Assembly: GCF_009708175.1 (NCBI RefSeq)
Contig: NZ_WMBB01000011.1
Span: 124,001-188,000 of the forward strand
Length of the DNA stretch: 64,000 nt
Direction: 5' to 3'
Origin: Nocardia aurantiaca
Lineage (GTDB): Bacteria; Actinomycetota; Actinomycetes; Mycobacteriales; Mycobacteriaceae
Made by a program: the position numbers and the translations under genes. Positions 25,687 through 34,307 of the stretch are shown one piece after another. The notes below the pieces were generated by a model, which was not told the DNA's origin, searched no databases, and saw only the letters and a program-made list of their open reading frames with translations. The number at the start of each line of letters is the position of its first letter. The stretch's first letter is position 1.

Positions 25687-26691
25687 GTGGGTTCGCAGGG
25701 ATGGGACGTACTGCTCAAATGGATGCCATTTTTTCTCGAGGAGGACGAGGACGCGGACGAATCCGGGCTCGGGTGGAACCCGCGATTCATTCAGGTTCGT
25801 GACGAACTCACCGACCGCCGTGTGCATTTCGCACAGCAGGGCACCGAGATCGAGGTCCTGGTGGCGGTCCCCGAGGACGCCGCCGACGCCGAACAGCTGC
25901 TGAGCGTCCTTCGCATCCAGCCCGACGGCACCTGGGATCCGGTGCCACTACCCTCGGAATCCGATGCCACCGCACCCGATCCGCAGTGGCGGGCCATGCA
26001 GCGGGTGCATCAGCAGCCGCGGCTGGCGCGCGAGTGGAGCACCGGCTGGCAGCGCGGCGAGTCCGTCGACCATCGGCGCGGGGTCGCTCAATCCGTGGTG
26101 GCGGTGCTACGCGACGGCCTCGGCATGGACGGCGACCGGCTGCGGTTCGCGACGTGGAGCATGGACGCGCCCGGTGTCGGCAGTTACGGCCTGCCCGCCG
26201 ACCGCCCGAGCGAGCGGCAGGCGCCCGTGGTGTGTTCGGACTGGGCCGATTTCGAGGCGCGGCTGAGCTGGGCGCTGACCACCCTGCCCTGGGACGGCGT
26301 CATCAATCTCAGCACCCCGCATCCCGGCCCGGATCCGTGCTTCGTCCAATTCCTGCACGGCAGGCAGCTTTTCAATGAGGCCAGCGGCTGGGACGTGGCC
26401 GGGCACGGCGCGGCCGAATTCGATCGCCGCATGCGCGAACTGGGCTGGAGCTTCGCCCCGCACAGCGTGCCCGGCGGGGCGGCGCTCATCTGGGAGGGGC
26501 CGCTGGCCAAGGTCGGGTTCAATCCCAATCTGGAGGGTGCGCCGCGGCGGACGGTGGCGACCTTCACGGAGGTGTTCACCGTCGGGCATCCGCAGGATCT
26601 GGTGTTCCGCGCCTTCCGCAATGGGCGGCGCCGGGATCCGGAATTACGCTATCTGGACATCGAACTCGGGATCCCGCGTGACGTCCGCTGA
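25687..26691 (+). CDS. Conserved actinobacterial protein, possible YbjN-like (TY-Chap) domains
   Basis: A 334-residue acidic soluble protein; no catalytic motif was seen. Two parts can be told apart: an N-terminal segment (about 1-95) with an alternating strand pattern (RRVHFAQQGTEIEVLVAVPEDAADAEQLL), and a larger C-terminal part (about 110-320) with Trp-rich segments (REWSTGWQRGESVDHRRG, FATWSMDAPGVGSYG). This recalls the T3SS-chaperone/YbjN-like proteins common in actinobacteria, but the match is by impression only. GTG start at 25687. Its region upstream is shared with the KstR-type operator, so it may also respond to it. Confidence 0.55.
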   Translation: MGSQGWDVLLKWMPFFLEEDEDADESGLGWNPRFIQVRDELTDRRVHFAQQGTEIEVLVAVPEDAADAEQLLSVLRIQPDGTWDPVPLPSESDATAPDPQWRAMQRVHQQPRLAREWSTGWQRGESVDHRRGVAQSVVAVLRDGLGMDGDRLRFATWSMDAPGVGSYGLPADRPSERQAPVVCSDWADFEARLSWALTTLPWDGVINLSTPHPGPDPCFVQFLHGRQLFNEASGWDVAGHGAAEFDRRMRELGWSFAPHSVPGGAALIWEGPLAKVGFNPNLEGAPRRTVATFTEVFTVGHPQDLVFRAFRNGRRRDPELRYLDIELGIPRDVR

Positions 26692-26706
26692 GCCGCCGCG
26701 CGGTGT

Positions 26707-28125
26707 TCAGAGACGGCTCAGACGGATCGGCAGTCCATCGGCGGGAGAGGGGCCGGTGCCGGCCACCAGGGTCACCTCGTAGCCGTCCGGCACGCTCCAG
26801 CGATAGTTCAGCAGCATGCGGTGCATGGTCGCCTTGACGGTCATGCCGCCGAAGTACCGGCCGATGCACTTGTGCGCGCCGCCGCCGAAGGGCGGCCAGG
26901 CGAAGCGGTGCGACTTGTCCTCGGCGCGTGCGGGATCGAAGCGCTCCGGATCGAAGACATCCGGATCGTGCCAATACTCCGCATTGCGCATCATGGAGTA
27001 CGGGCCGACCATGATCAGCGCCCCCTTGGGAATGAAGTACCCGGCGATATCGGTGTCCTCCAAGGCTTCTCGCACCATCTGCCCGACCGGGGCGTACATC
27101 CGCAGGGTCTCGCGGAAGGCCAGCTCCATACTGGGCAGCCGGTCGAGGTCGGCGTAGTCGAGGGTGGGTTTGCCCAGCTCCTGGGATTCCTCGCGCAGCC
27201 GTTCCTGCCATTCCGGATTCCGGGCCAGCTCGTAGGCCAGCATGCAGATGGCGAGGGTGCTGGTGTCGTGGGCGGCCATCATGACGAAGATCATGTGGTC
27301 GACGATGTCGGCGTCGGTGAAGGATTCACCGTCCTCGGTCTCGGCGTGGCAGAGCACGCTGAACAGGTCCTCCCCCGCACCGGCGCGTTTGGCGGACAGT
27401 TCGCGTCGGAAGTAGTCCTCGAGCACGCGGCGGCCGCGTAGACCGCGATTCCATACGCCGCCGGGCATATTCGTGCGGATGATGGCCTTGCCGCCGTGCA
27501 CCGCGTCCTCGAAGGCGCGCGCGAGCCGGGTGCCCTCGGGGCCGAGTTCCGCGCCCGCGAACACCACGGTGGCCTGCTCCAGCAGCATGCGCTTGACGTG
27601 ATCGTAGAGCGGGAAATCGGGGCCGGGCAGCCAGGAATCGACACCGCGAACGATGCGGGGGGTGGTCAGATTGAGGTAGCCGATGAGCCGTGGGCGGGTG
27701 AAGGCCTGCTGCAGGATGCGGCGGTGGTAGGCGTGATCGTCGAAGTCGCGCAACAGGAGTCCGCCGCGGAAGAACGGGCCGATCAGGAATTCCCAGCCTT
27801 GTTGCGCGGACAGGACGTGCTTGCGGTCGAGCAGCACCTCCTCGACGGCGGCCGGGCTGCCGATGCCGACCACCTGCCGCCCGAACACGCCCATCCATTG
27901 CACGGGGCCGTAGCGGCGCATGCGCTCGCGGCCGAAGGCGAGGGGATCGGCGAGACTGCTCACCACGTGACCGATACCGGGCGGGCCATAGTCGCCCATC
28001 ACCGGTTTGAGGCCGCTGCCGGGCGGTGGTGTCGCCAGCGCCCGCGGCACGGAGGGATACCGCTGCAGTACCCCGGCGGCGCGGCACTGAATTCGATGGT
28101 TCACCACGGCTTTTCGTACAGCCAT
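26707..28125 (-). CDS. Cytochrome P450
   Basis: A 472-residue P450. The I-helix motif is MMAAHDTSTLA (AHDTS), the ExxR motif ETLR is in ELAFRETLRMY, and the heme-binding loop is FGGGAHKCIGRYFGG with the thiolate Cys. Membrane-anchor residues are absent, as usual for bacterial class I enzymes. The family assignment (CYP number) cannot be given from the sequence alone. The ATG at 28125 is the first start after the divergent promoter region. It faces a TetR gene across a 28 bp dyad and is probably repressed by that regulator. No ferredoxin gene is nearby. Confidence 0.93.
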   Translation of the reverse strand: MAVRKAVVNHRIQCRAAGVLQRYPSVPRALATPPPGSGLKPVMGDYGPPGIGHVVSSLADPLAFGRERMRRYGPVQWMGVFGRQVVGIGSPAAVEEVLLDRKHVLSAQQGWEFLIGPFFRGGLLLRDFDDHAYHRRILQQAFTRPRLIGYLNLTTPRIVRGVDSWLPGPDFPLYDHVKRMLLEQATVVFAGAELGPEGTRLARAFEDAVHGGKAIIRTNMPGGVWNRGLRGRRVLEDYFRRELSAKRAGAGEDLFSVLCHAETEDGESFTDADIVDHMIFVMMAAHDTSTLAICMLAYELARNPEWQERLREESQELGKPTLDYADLDRLPSMELAFRETLRMYAPVGQMVREALEDTDIAGYFIPKGALIMVGPYSMMRNAEYWHDPDVFDPERFDPARAEDKSHRFAWPPFGGGAHKCIGRYFGGMTVKATMHRMLLNYRWSVPDGYEVTLVAGTGPSPADGLPIRLSRL

Positions 28126-28142
28126 GCTTTCCACGGTAGCGG

Positions 28143-28170
28143 AAACGACGGTTTCCGTAAACGGTCGTTT
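28143..28170. promoter_or_regulatory. Large dyad between the P450 and TetR genes
   Basis: Fourteen-base half-sites beginning AAACGAC and ending GTCGTTT, matching in 12 of 14 positions, with inner GTTT/AAAC arms. It is centred in the 71-base divergent promoter region between 28125 and 28197. It is the likely operator of the TetR protein. Confidence 0.65.
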
Positions 28171-28196
28171 CCTGATTTCTGTGCCAAGCTGTGGGG

Positions 28197-28862
28197 GTGA
28201 CGCGAGCTTCCAACGGGACCTATCGCGGCACCACGACCGACGAGCGCCGCGAGCAGCGTCGACGACGGCTGCTGGACGCGGCCCTCGACATCGTCGGCAC
28301 GCAGGGGCTGGCCGCACTCACGGTGCGCGGGGTGTGCGAGCAGGCGAAGGTGGGGCCGCGCTTCTTCTACGAATCCTTCACCGACCTGGACGCTTTGGCC
28401 GAGGCGCTGCTGGACGAGGTGCAGGGCGCGACGCTGGACGCGGCGCGCTCGGCCATGATCGACACACCGGGCGGGCCGGAGGAGAAGCTGCGGGCCGGGG
28501 TGGCGGCGCTCATCATCGCGGTCACCGACGATCCGCGCCGGGCCAATATCGCCTTCGCCCAGGCGTACGGCAGCGAGATGCTCATGCGCCGCCGGTTCGA
28601 GGGCATGCGGCGGGTGGCGGAGCTGCTCATCGAGCAGACCCGCGTGCTTCTCGATATTCCGGAGGGCGAGGACACCGCGCTGACCGCACTGGCCCAATTG
28701 ATCACCGGCGGTGCGGCGGAGCTGATCCTCGTGTGGCTCGACGGCGGACTGAAGGTGGAGCGGCCGGTGCTGGTCGGAATCGTCGCGGATTACGTTGTGG
28801 CCATGGTTGATCGGCTGCCCGGGATGCGGACCCGCCTCCCCGGTACTGCGGCGCCCGGCTGA
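28197..28862 (+). CDS. TetR-family regulator
   Basis: A 221-residue regulator: N-terminal helix-turn-helix (RRRLLDAALDIVGTQGLAAL, then TVRGVCEQAKVGPRFFYESF) and an all-helical ligand domain (about 80-205). The GTG at 28197 or one six bases earlier could be the start. Divergent organisation with the P450 and the dyad at 28143-28170 indicate autoregulation and control of the P450; the ligand is unknown. Confidence 0.87.
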   Translation: MTRASNGTYRGTTTDERREQRRRRLLDAALDIVGTQGLAALTVRGVCEQAKVGPRFFYESFTDLDALAEALLDEVQGATLDAARSAMIDTPGGPEEKLRAGVAALIIAVTDDPRRANIAFAQAYGSEMLMRRRFEGMRRVAELLIEQTRVLLDIPEGEDTALTALAQLITGGAAELILVWLDGGLKVERPVLVGIVADYVVAMVDRLPGMRTRLPGTAAPG

Positions 28863-28871
28863 GAAGACGTT

Positions 28872-28897
28872 GCCGGTCGCGTGGGCACGCCGCCGGC
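28872..28897 (+). terminator. Hairpin after the TetR gene
   Basis: GCCGG (28872-28876) pairs with CCGGC (28893-28897), and an inner GCGT/ACGC pair closes a GGGC loop. It lies ten bases after the stop at 28862 and before the convergent FAD gene. Confidence 0.4.
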
Positions 28898-28946
28898 TGG
28901 GCGCCGAACCGATCTTGGGGTCCCTCCATCGATACGGCGTCAGGTG

Positions 28947-30257
28947 TCACGTTTCGGAGCGGCCTACGCCGCTGGCGATTATTTCGTCGACAACGATTTT
29001 CGCCGTTTCCACGCAGGCGGTGATGCCGCCGTTGGCGTACTCCTTGACGGCGTCGCCGACATTCCACAGGTTGGCGATCGGGGTGTCGTGGGGTAGGTCG
29101 TAGCCGGCGACGGCGCGCTGGGGTGGCCAGTCGTCGCGGGTCACCGCGATGGACAGGATGCGGGCCCGGTCGAAGCCCGGGATCTCCTCGCGCAGATCCT
29201 GGAGTACCAGTGCGGTTTCGGCCTCGGAGTCGAAGTCGCCCACCGACGGCTTGGGCACCCCGGCGCCCACATAGAGGTGCCAGCCCTCGGGCGCCATCTC
29301 CGGGCAGGTGGCGGTGAAGTTGGCGACGTAGCACAGTCGCCGAGTGCGGGCGAAGCTGAGCAGACCGGGTGCGTCGATGAGCGGTTCCCGGCTGGCGAAG
29401 TTGACCGAGATCATGGCGCAGGGCAGATCCCGCTGCAGCACCGAGCCGACGTACTCGGACGGAAAGTGGCCGGGGCCAACGAGATCCAGTGTGGCCGACG
29501 GGCCGATGTCGCTGATGGCCACAGCGCACGACACATCGGAGGTTTCGCCGTCGCGGCGGATCCGCGCGCCGGTGACGCGATCGTCCTCGACGAGCAACTG
29601 CCGCACCTCGCTGCCCAGACGGACCTCTCCCCCATTGCGTTCCACCACCTCCACCAGCGCCTTCCAGATCCCGATGGTGCCCTCGGGACAGAAGCCGAAC
29701 TTCTTGAAGGCGGACTTGCGGGTGAAGTAGGTGAGAAAGACCCGCGCCGGGAGTTCCTCGGAGCCGACCGCGAAGACGGAGCCGCACATATTGCGGAAGA
29801 TCCCTTGTACCGCATCGTTTCTGGTGTACCGGCGCACCCAGTCGGCGGTGGACAGTTCCCGGTCAAGCAGTCCGCCGTCGACGCGGGCCGCGCCGACTCC
29901 GGTGAGCAGCTTGGCGCCCTGCCGGGTCAGCTGGGAGATGAGCAGTCCCCACCCGCCGCTGGTGACGTCCACGTCACGGCCGTTTATTCGGTACAGAATC
30001 GGCGGATCGGCCGGGCGCACTTCGAATTTCGCCCCCAACTCCTCGAAGGTCTGTTCGGTGAGGCCGCCGAGTTCGACGACGACCGCGCCGGTGTTGATTT
30101 GGAAGCCGTCGAGTTCGGTGGTGGAGGCCCGGCCGCCGACGCGGTCCAGACGTTCGACGACCAGGGTGCGGTAGCCGTGGTGAGAGAGCCGGGCGGCCGC
30201 GCACAGCCCGCCCGCTCCGGCTCCGACAACCAGTGCGTCCCACGTGTTCTCGCTCAT
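28947..30257 (-). CDS. Phytoene desaturase-like FAD oxidoreductase
   Basis: A 436-residue flavoprotein of the CrtI/carotene isomerase-like group: N-terminal dinucleotide motif VVGAGAGGLCAAARLSHHGY with the ribose-binding glutamate (VVERLDRVGGRAST), and a C-terminal FAD segment LWNVGDAVKEYANGGITACVETAK. It is shorter than CrtI and lacks carotenoid neighbours, so a role as a saturase or dehydrogenase on a lipid or steroid substrate is more likely than carotenoid synthesis; this is inference. It follows the SDR gene by 21 bases and is probably cotranscribed with it. Confidence 0.82.
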   Translation of the reverse strand: MSENTWDALVVGAGAGGLCAAARLSHHGYRTLVVERLDRVGGRASTTELDGFQINTGAVVVELGGLTEQTFEELGAKFEVRPADPPILYRINGRDVDVTSGGWGLLISQLTRQGAKLLTGVGAARVDGGLLDRELSTADWVRRYTRNDAVQGIFRNMCGSVFAVGSEELPARVFLTYFTRKSAFKKFGFCPEGTIGIWKALVEVVERNGGEVRLGSEVRQLLVEDDRVTGARIRRDGETSDVSCAVAISDIGPSATLDLVGPGHFPSEYVGSVLQRDLPCAMISVNFASREPLIDAPGLLSFARTRRLCYVANFTATCPEMAPEGWHLYVGAGVPKPSVGDFDSEAETALVLQDLREEIPGFDRARILSIAVTRDDWPPQRAVAGYDLPHDTPIANLWNVGDAVKEYANGGITACVETAKIVVDEIIASGVGRSET

Positions 30258-30278
30258 GGCGAGGCTCCTCGGGCAGGC

Positions 30279-31142
30279 TCAGCCCGCTGGGTTCACCCCG
30301 GGCTGAGCGTCGGACATATCAGTAATACGACTCCAATTCTCCCGCACCTGATCGACCGTCGGGACCTCACTGAAGAAGACGGGCTGGTTGGCGAACAGCT
30401 GGACCCGCTGCACCGAGCCGCCGCCGACCACAAGCACCAAGCCGGAGTCGGTGCAGTCCTCGCCGACCAGATGGCCGACGACGGGGGCGACCTGGGCGGG
30501 CGGCAGCTTGTCGAGCATCTCGGCCGAGGCGATGTCGGCGGTCATGCGGGTGGCGGCCATGGGCGCGACGGCATTGACGGTGATGTCGTACTTGCGGCCC
30601 TCGATGGCGAGGGTGTTCATCATGCCGACCAGCCCGAGTTTGGCCGCGCCGTAATTGGCCTGGCCGAAGTTGCCGTACAGGCCGGAGGTGGAGGTGGCCA
30701 TGACGACGCGGCCGAAGCCCTGTTCGCGGAAGTGCGGCCAGGCGGCGTGGGTGACGTAGAACGAGCCGAACAGGTGCACCCGCTGCACCGCCTCGAAGGC
30801 TTCGGGGGTCATCTTGACGAAGCTCATATCGCGCAGGATGCCCGCATTGTTGACCACGCCGTGCACCGCGCCGAAGCTGTCGAGCGCGGTCTGGATCAGC
30901 GACTTCGCACCCTCCTCGGTGGCGACGCTGTCATAGTTGGCGACGGCGGTGCCGCCGGCCGCGCGGATCTCCTCGACCACGGCATCGGCCATGCTGTGCC
31001 CGGATCCGGACCCGTCGCGTGCGCCTCCGAGGTCGTTGACCACGACCAGTGCGCCCTCCCGGGCGAGCAGCAGCGCGTACTCCCGGCCCAGACCGCCACC
31101 AGCTCCGGTGACAATGACGACGCGATCGGTTACACCAGGCAT
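30279..31142 (-). CDS. SDR oxidoreductase, 17-beta-HSD4/Hsd4A-like
   Basis: A 287-residue SDR with TGAGGGLG, the extended NDLGGARDGSGSG loop, NNAGILRDMSFVKM and YGAAK. The loop after the first strand and the NAGILRD motif are typical of the dehydrogenase domain of the peroxisomal multifunctional enzyme 2 and its mycobacterial relatives such as Hsd4A, which oxidise 3-hydroxyacyl-CoA or 17-hydroxysteroids. No MaoC hydratase is fused or adjacent. A palindrome lies 61 bases upstream. It heads a two-gene operon with the FAD gene. Confidence 0.85.
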   Translation of the reverse strand: MPGVTDRVVIVTGAGGGLGREYALLLAREGALVVVNDLGGARDGSGSGHSMADAVVEEIRAAGGTAVANYDSVATEEGAKSLIQTALDSFGAVHGVVNNAGILRDMSFVKMTPEAFEAVQRVHLFGSFYVTHAAWPHFREQGFGRVVMATSTSGLYGNFGQANYGAAKLGLVGMMNTLAIEGRKYDITVNAVAPMAATRMTADIASAEMLDKLPPAQVAPVVGHLVGEDCTDSGLVLVVGGGSVQRVQLFANQPVFFSEVPTVDQVRENWSRITDMSDAQPGVNPAG

Positions 31143-31202
31143 GAGTTCTCCTTGCCGAATCTGATTGCTTTGCGAAACGTAGCAGCAGGGGTGTGCGAAC
31201 CA

Positions 31203-31218
31203 TGTGTCACCTGACACA
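31203..31218. promoter_or_regulatory. Palindromic operator candidate
   Basis: TGTGTCACCTGACACA: seven-base perfect arms with a two-base spacer, in the 112-base region between the divergent SDR gene and PLP enzyme gene. It does not match the KstR motif. Confidence 0.5.
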
Positions 31219-31254
31219 CTCGTCGCAAAACTGGACAGTCGATAGGTTGGACCG

Positions 31255-32253
31255 GTGACGCCGCACCTGCATCGCCTGCACCCGGAACTCACCCGGACAC
31301 TGCCGCATGTGCGGCTGGGAACGACCCCGACACCGGTGCGGCGACTGGATGCCCTCGACACGGTGGGCGCGGACATCTGGCTCAAGGACGACAGCGCCTT
31401 CGGCGACGGCGGCTGGGGCGGCAACAAGGTGCGCAAGCTGGAGTGGCTGCTGCCCGACGCGCTGCGGCAGCGGCGGACGACCATCGTGACGGTGGGTGGC
31501 CTGGGCACCAACTGGGGTCTGGCGACCGCGCTGTACGGGCGCGAGCACGGAGTGAAAACCGTGCTGGCGCTGGTGGATCAACCGGTGGACGAGCATGTGC
31601 GCGCGCAACTGGAGCGGTTGCGGGCCTCGAGTGCGGAATTGCACTTCACCCATTCCAAGGCCCGCACGATCCTGAGTGCGCCATTGCTGCTGGCCCGGCA
31701 TTTCTCGGGGTGGCGGCCGCCCTATTTTCTCCCGGCGGGCGGGTCGTCGCCGGTGGGTGCGCTCGGATACGTCGAGGCGGCACTGGAATTGGCGGATCAG
31801 GTGCGCGATGGGACGCTGCCGGAGCCGAGCCACATCGTGATCCCGGTCGGCTCGGGCGGGACGGCGGCGGGGCTCTCGCTCGGACTACGGCTGGCCGGTC
31901 TGCCGACCCGGGTGGTGGGCGTGGTCGTGAACGACACGCTGCGCCTCGATGAACGGACGCTGGCCAAGCTGGCGGACCGGACCGAGCGGCTGTTGCGGGC
32001 CCGCGGTGCTCGGCTGCCCGGGAACCTCGCCCCCGCCGGCAATCTGGATATCGTGACCGACTACCTCGGTCCGGGATACGGCCATCCGATGCCGGAAGCC
32101 GCTACCGCGCAGTCCCTCTCGGCGGATCGGGAGCACATACGGCTGGAGCCGGTCTACACCGCCAAGGCGATGGCCGCGCTGCTGGACATGAACGCGCACG
32201 GCCGCTTCGGCGACGGTCCGGTGGTGTACCTCAATACCAACGGACCGCGCTGA
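31255..32253 (+). CDS. PLP-dependent enzyme, D-cysteine desulfhydrase/ACC deaminase type
   Basis: A 332-residue fold-type II PLP protein. The Schiff-base lysine is in GGNKVRKLEWLLPDAL; the phosphate loop is VGSGGTAAGLSLGLRL. Closest family signs are those of ACC deaminase and D-cysteine desulfhydrase (GDGGWGGNKVRK, then TVGGLGTNWGLATA). The sequence NWG in place of the usual NHAR suggests a different substrate. GTG start at 31255. It is divergent from the SDR operon. Confidence 0.82.
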   Translation: MTPHLHRLHPELTRTLPHVRLGTTPTPVRRLDALDTVGADIWLKDDSAFGDGGWGGNKVRKLEWLLPDALRQRRTTIVTVGGLGTNWGLATALYGREHGVKTVLALVDQPVDEHVRAQLERLRASSAELHFTHSKARTILSAPLLLARHFSGWRPPYFLPAGGSSPVGALGYVEAALELADQVRDGTLPEPSHIVIPVGSGGTAAGLSLGLRLAGLPTRVVGVVVNDTLRLDERTLAKLADRTERLLRARGARLPGNLAPAGNLDIVTDYLGPGYGHPMPEAATAQSLSADREHIRLEPVYTAKAMAALLDMNAHGRFGDGPVVYLNTNGPR

Positions 32254-32277
32254 CACCGGTTTTCGCATCCGATCCGC

Positions 32278-33069
32278 TCACGCGGCCGCGAGCTTGGCGG
32301 CCAGGAATTCCTCCCAGGTGCGTTCGCCCACCGCGTGCTCCGGGGTGAGGTTGCCGCCCGCCGCGTAGGCGCGGGCGGCCTTGCCCGGGGCCTTCACGGT
32401 GAACACCGGGCGGCGGCGGCCGATGGCTTCCAGGTAGCTGCGCTCCAGTTCCTTCATGGTGTAGATGCGCGGTCCGCCGATCTCGTCGACCAGACCCGCG
32501 GGATCGCCCAATGTCAGTTCCACCAAACGCGCTGCCACCTCGGCGGTTTCGATGGGCTGGAAGCGGAAGTCGACGACCGGCACCAGCGGCAGTCTGCCCA
32601 GCGCCGACACCATGGTGAAGAGCAGGTCGTGGAACTGGGTGGCGCGCAGGGTGGTCCACGGCAGTCCCGAATTCTCCACCACCAGTTCGGCTTCCCGCTT
32701 GGCCGCCATGTAGGCCATGACCTGCCGGTCGAGGGCGCTCTCGACCGGGACGCGCTCGGCGCCGACCACCGAGATGTAAACCAGATGCGGCGCGACGCCG
32801 GCGGCGTGGATGGCGTCGACCAGGATGCGGGCCTTCTCGCCGTCGCCCTTGGGGCTGCCGGCCAGGTGCAGGACGGTGTCGACGCCCGTGACCGCCGCGG
32901 CGATGCCGTCACCGGTCTGCAGGTCCCCGGCCACATACTCGAGGCCGTCCGTGCCCTCGCGTGCGGTGCGGCTCAGCACGCGCACCCGTACACCCGCCTC
33001 CCGCAACAGCGGGGTGACCAGGCTGCCCAGGGTGCCGGTACCGCCGGTGACCAGAACCGTCTTCGCCAT
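32278..33069 (-). CDS. NAD(P)-binding NmrA-like protein
   Basis: A 263-residue atypical SDR with N-terminal TGGTGTLGSLVTPLLREAG, VLHLAGSP and HLVYISVVGAERVP, as in NmrA/NAD(P)H-azoreductase-like proteins; the YxxxK pair is replaced by YMAAK. It could be a redox sensor or a quinone/azo reductase; a substrate cannot be named. AAGGAGA precedes the ATG. It is convergent with the PLP enzyme gene and divergent from the sirtuin gene. Confidence 0.8.
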   Translation of the reverse strand: MAKTVLVTGGTGTLGSLVTPLLREAGVRVRVLSRTAREGTDGLEYVAGDLQTGDGIAAAVTGVDTVLHLAGSPKGDGEKARILVDAIHAAGVAPHLVYISVVGAERVPVESALDRQVMAYMAAKREAELVVENSGLPWTTLRATQFHDLLFTMVSALGRLPLVPVVDFRFQPIETAEVAARLVELTLGDPAGLVDEIGGPRIYTMKELERSYLEAIGRRRPVFTVKAPGKAARAYAAGGNLTPEHAVGERTWEEFLAAKLAAA

Positions 33070-33198
33070 GTCGACCATCTCCTTCGCCGAGTGCCCACCG
33101 CCGCTGCGGTGGCGTCCTGCCATGGAGACGACGTGGACCCGGCGAGTGTGACTCGACGTGATCGAGGGCACACGACGGGTGCGTCGTAGGCTGGCCGC

Positions 33199-34041
33199 AT
33201 GCCCGATTCCGGTTCCTCGCAGCAGTTCGATCGCCTGCTGGAGCTGGTGGCCGGGCGGCGCCTGGCCGTACTCACCGGTGCGGGCATCTCCACCGACAGC
33301 GGCATTCCGGACTACCGCAGCCCCGACGCCCCGCCTCGGAACCCGATGACCTATCAGCAGTTCGTCGGCGATCCGGTGTTCCGCCAACGGTATTGGGCCC
33401 GCAATCACGTCGGCTGGCGGCGGATGGACGCGGCCCGGCCGAATCCGTCGCATCGCGCCCTGGCCCGGCTGGAGCGCGCGGGGATCGTCACCGGTCTCAT
33501 CACCCAGAACGTGGATCTGTTGCACACCAAGGCCGGGCAGCGCCGCGTCATCGATCTGCACGGCGTCTACGCCCGGGTGCGCTGCCTCGCGTGTGACCGG
33601 CTCACGTCGCGCATGGCTCTGGCCGATCGCCTCGAGGCCGCCAACCCCGGCTTCGCCGACTCGGTGCTCCTCGACGGACTCGAGGTCGCACCGGATGCCG
33701 ACGCGGTCGTGGCCGACACCGACTGCTTCCGCATGGTCGACTGCCTGCACTGCGGCGGCCTGCTCAAACCCGACATCGTCTACTTCGGCGAATCCGTGCC
33801 CAAACCCCGCGTCGCCGCCGCGTTCGAGCTGGTCGACGCCGCCGATGTCCTCCTGGTCGTCGGCTCGTCGCTGACGGTCATGTCCGGTCTCCGCTTCGCC
33901 CGCCGCACCGCCAAGTCCGGCCGCCCTGTCATCATCCTCAATCGCGGCCGCACCCGCGGGCACGACCTCGCCGCCCTCACCCTGGACACGGGCTGCGCAC
34001 CGGTGCTGACCGCGCTCTCGAATGCCCTCGCGCCCAACTGA
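33199..34041 (+). CDS. Sir2-family NAD-dependent protein deacylase
   Basis: A 280-residue sirtuin. NAD-binding motifs are LTGAGISTDSGIPDYR, TQNVD (ITQNVDLLH) and VVGSSLTV; the catalytic His is in DLHG. Zinc is held by CLAC (about residues 132-135) and CLHC (about 180-183). The long loop between the zinc pairs (about 44 residues) and PDIVYFGESVP place it in the bacterial class related to eukaryotic SIRT4 (class II). It removes acyl groups from lysines with NAD; targets are unknown. Confidence 0.9.
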   Translation: MPDSGSSQQFDRLLELVAGRRLAVLTGAGISTDSGIPDYRSPDAPPRNPMTYQQFVGDPVFRQRYWARNHVGWRRMDAARPNPSHRALARLERAGIVTGLITQNVDLLHTKAGQRRVIDLHGVYARVRCLACDRLTSRMALADRLEAANPGFADSVLLDGLEVAPDADAVVADTDCFRMVDCLHCGGLLKPDIVYFGESVPKPRVAAAFELVDAADVLLVVGSSLTVMSGLRFARRTAKSGRPVIILNRGRTRGHDLAALTLDTGCAPVLTALSNALAPN

Positions 34042-34047
34042 TTACGG

Positions 34048-34152
34048 CTAGCCGAGTCTGGCGTTCAGCAGATCCAGGTAGTGCGATGCGGATTCGGGGG
34101 TGATCGATCCCGTGCCCCCTCCGGGGAGTTCACCCGCCGCATCGGATCGCGC
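34048..34152 (-). pseudogene. Possible 3' remnant of a lost gene
   Basis: A minus-strand frame ending TAG at 34048 gives a 34-residue tail closing with SITPESASHYLDLLNARLG, without a start codon; a TGA blocks it upstream. The end looks like a real C-terminal helix. It could be chance in GC-rich DNA. The rest of the gap to 34307 shows nothing convincing. Confidence 0.2.
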
Positions 34153-34307
34153 TCATCCGGGTCGAGGGCGGCGCGGGCCGGCAGGCACGGGCGCAGCCCG
34201 ATGGCAGATGGGCTCGCGACCCGCTCCCTCGGACCGCCACACGCGGTCACCGCACGGCCGAGGAATCCGGCCGAAATCATCGGAGCCCTGCAGGAATTGG
34301 TTCGCCG

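Noticed and set aside
29277..31214. 645-codon plus-strand frame
   Set aside because: Antisense to the FAD oxidoreductase and SDR genes; glycine/aspartate/histidine-rich shadow translation.
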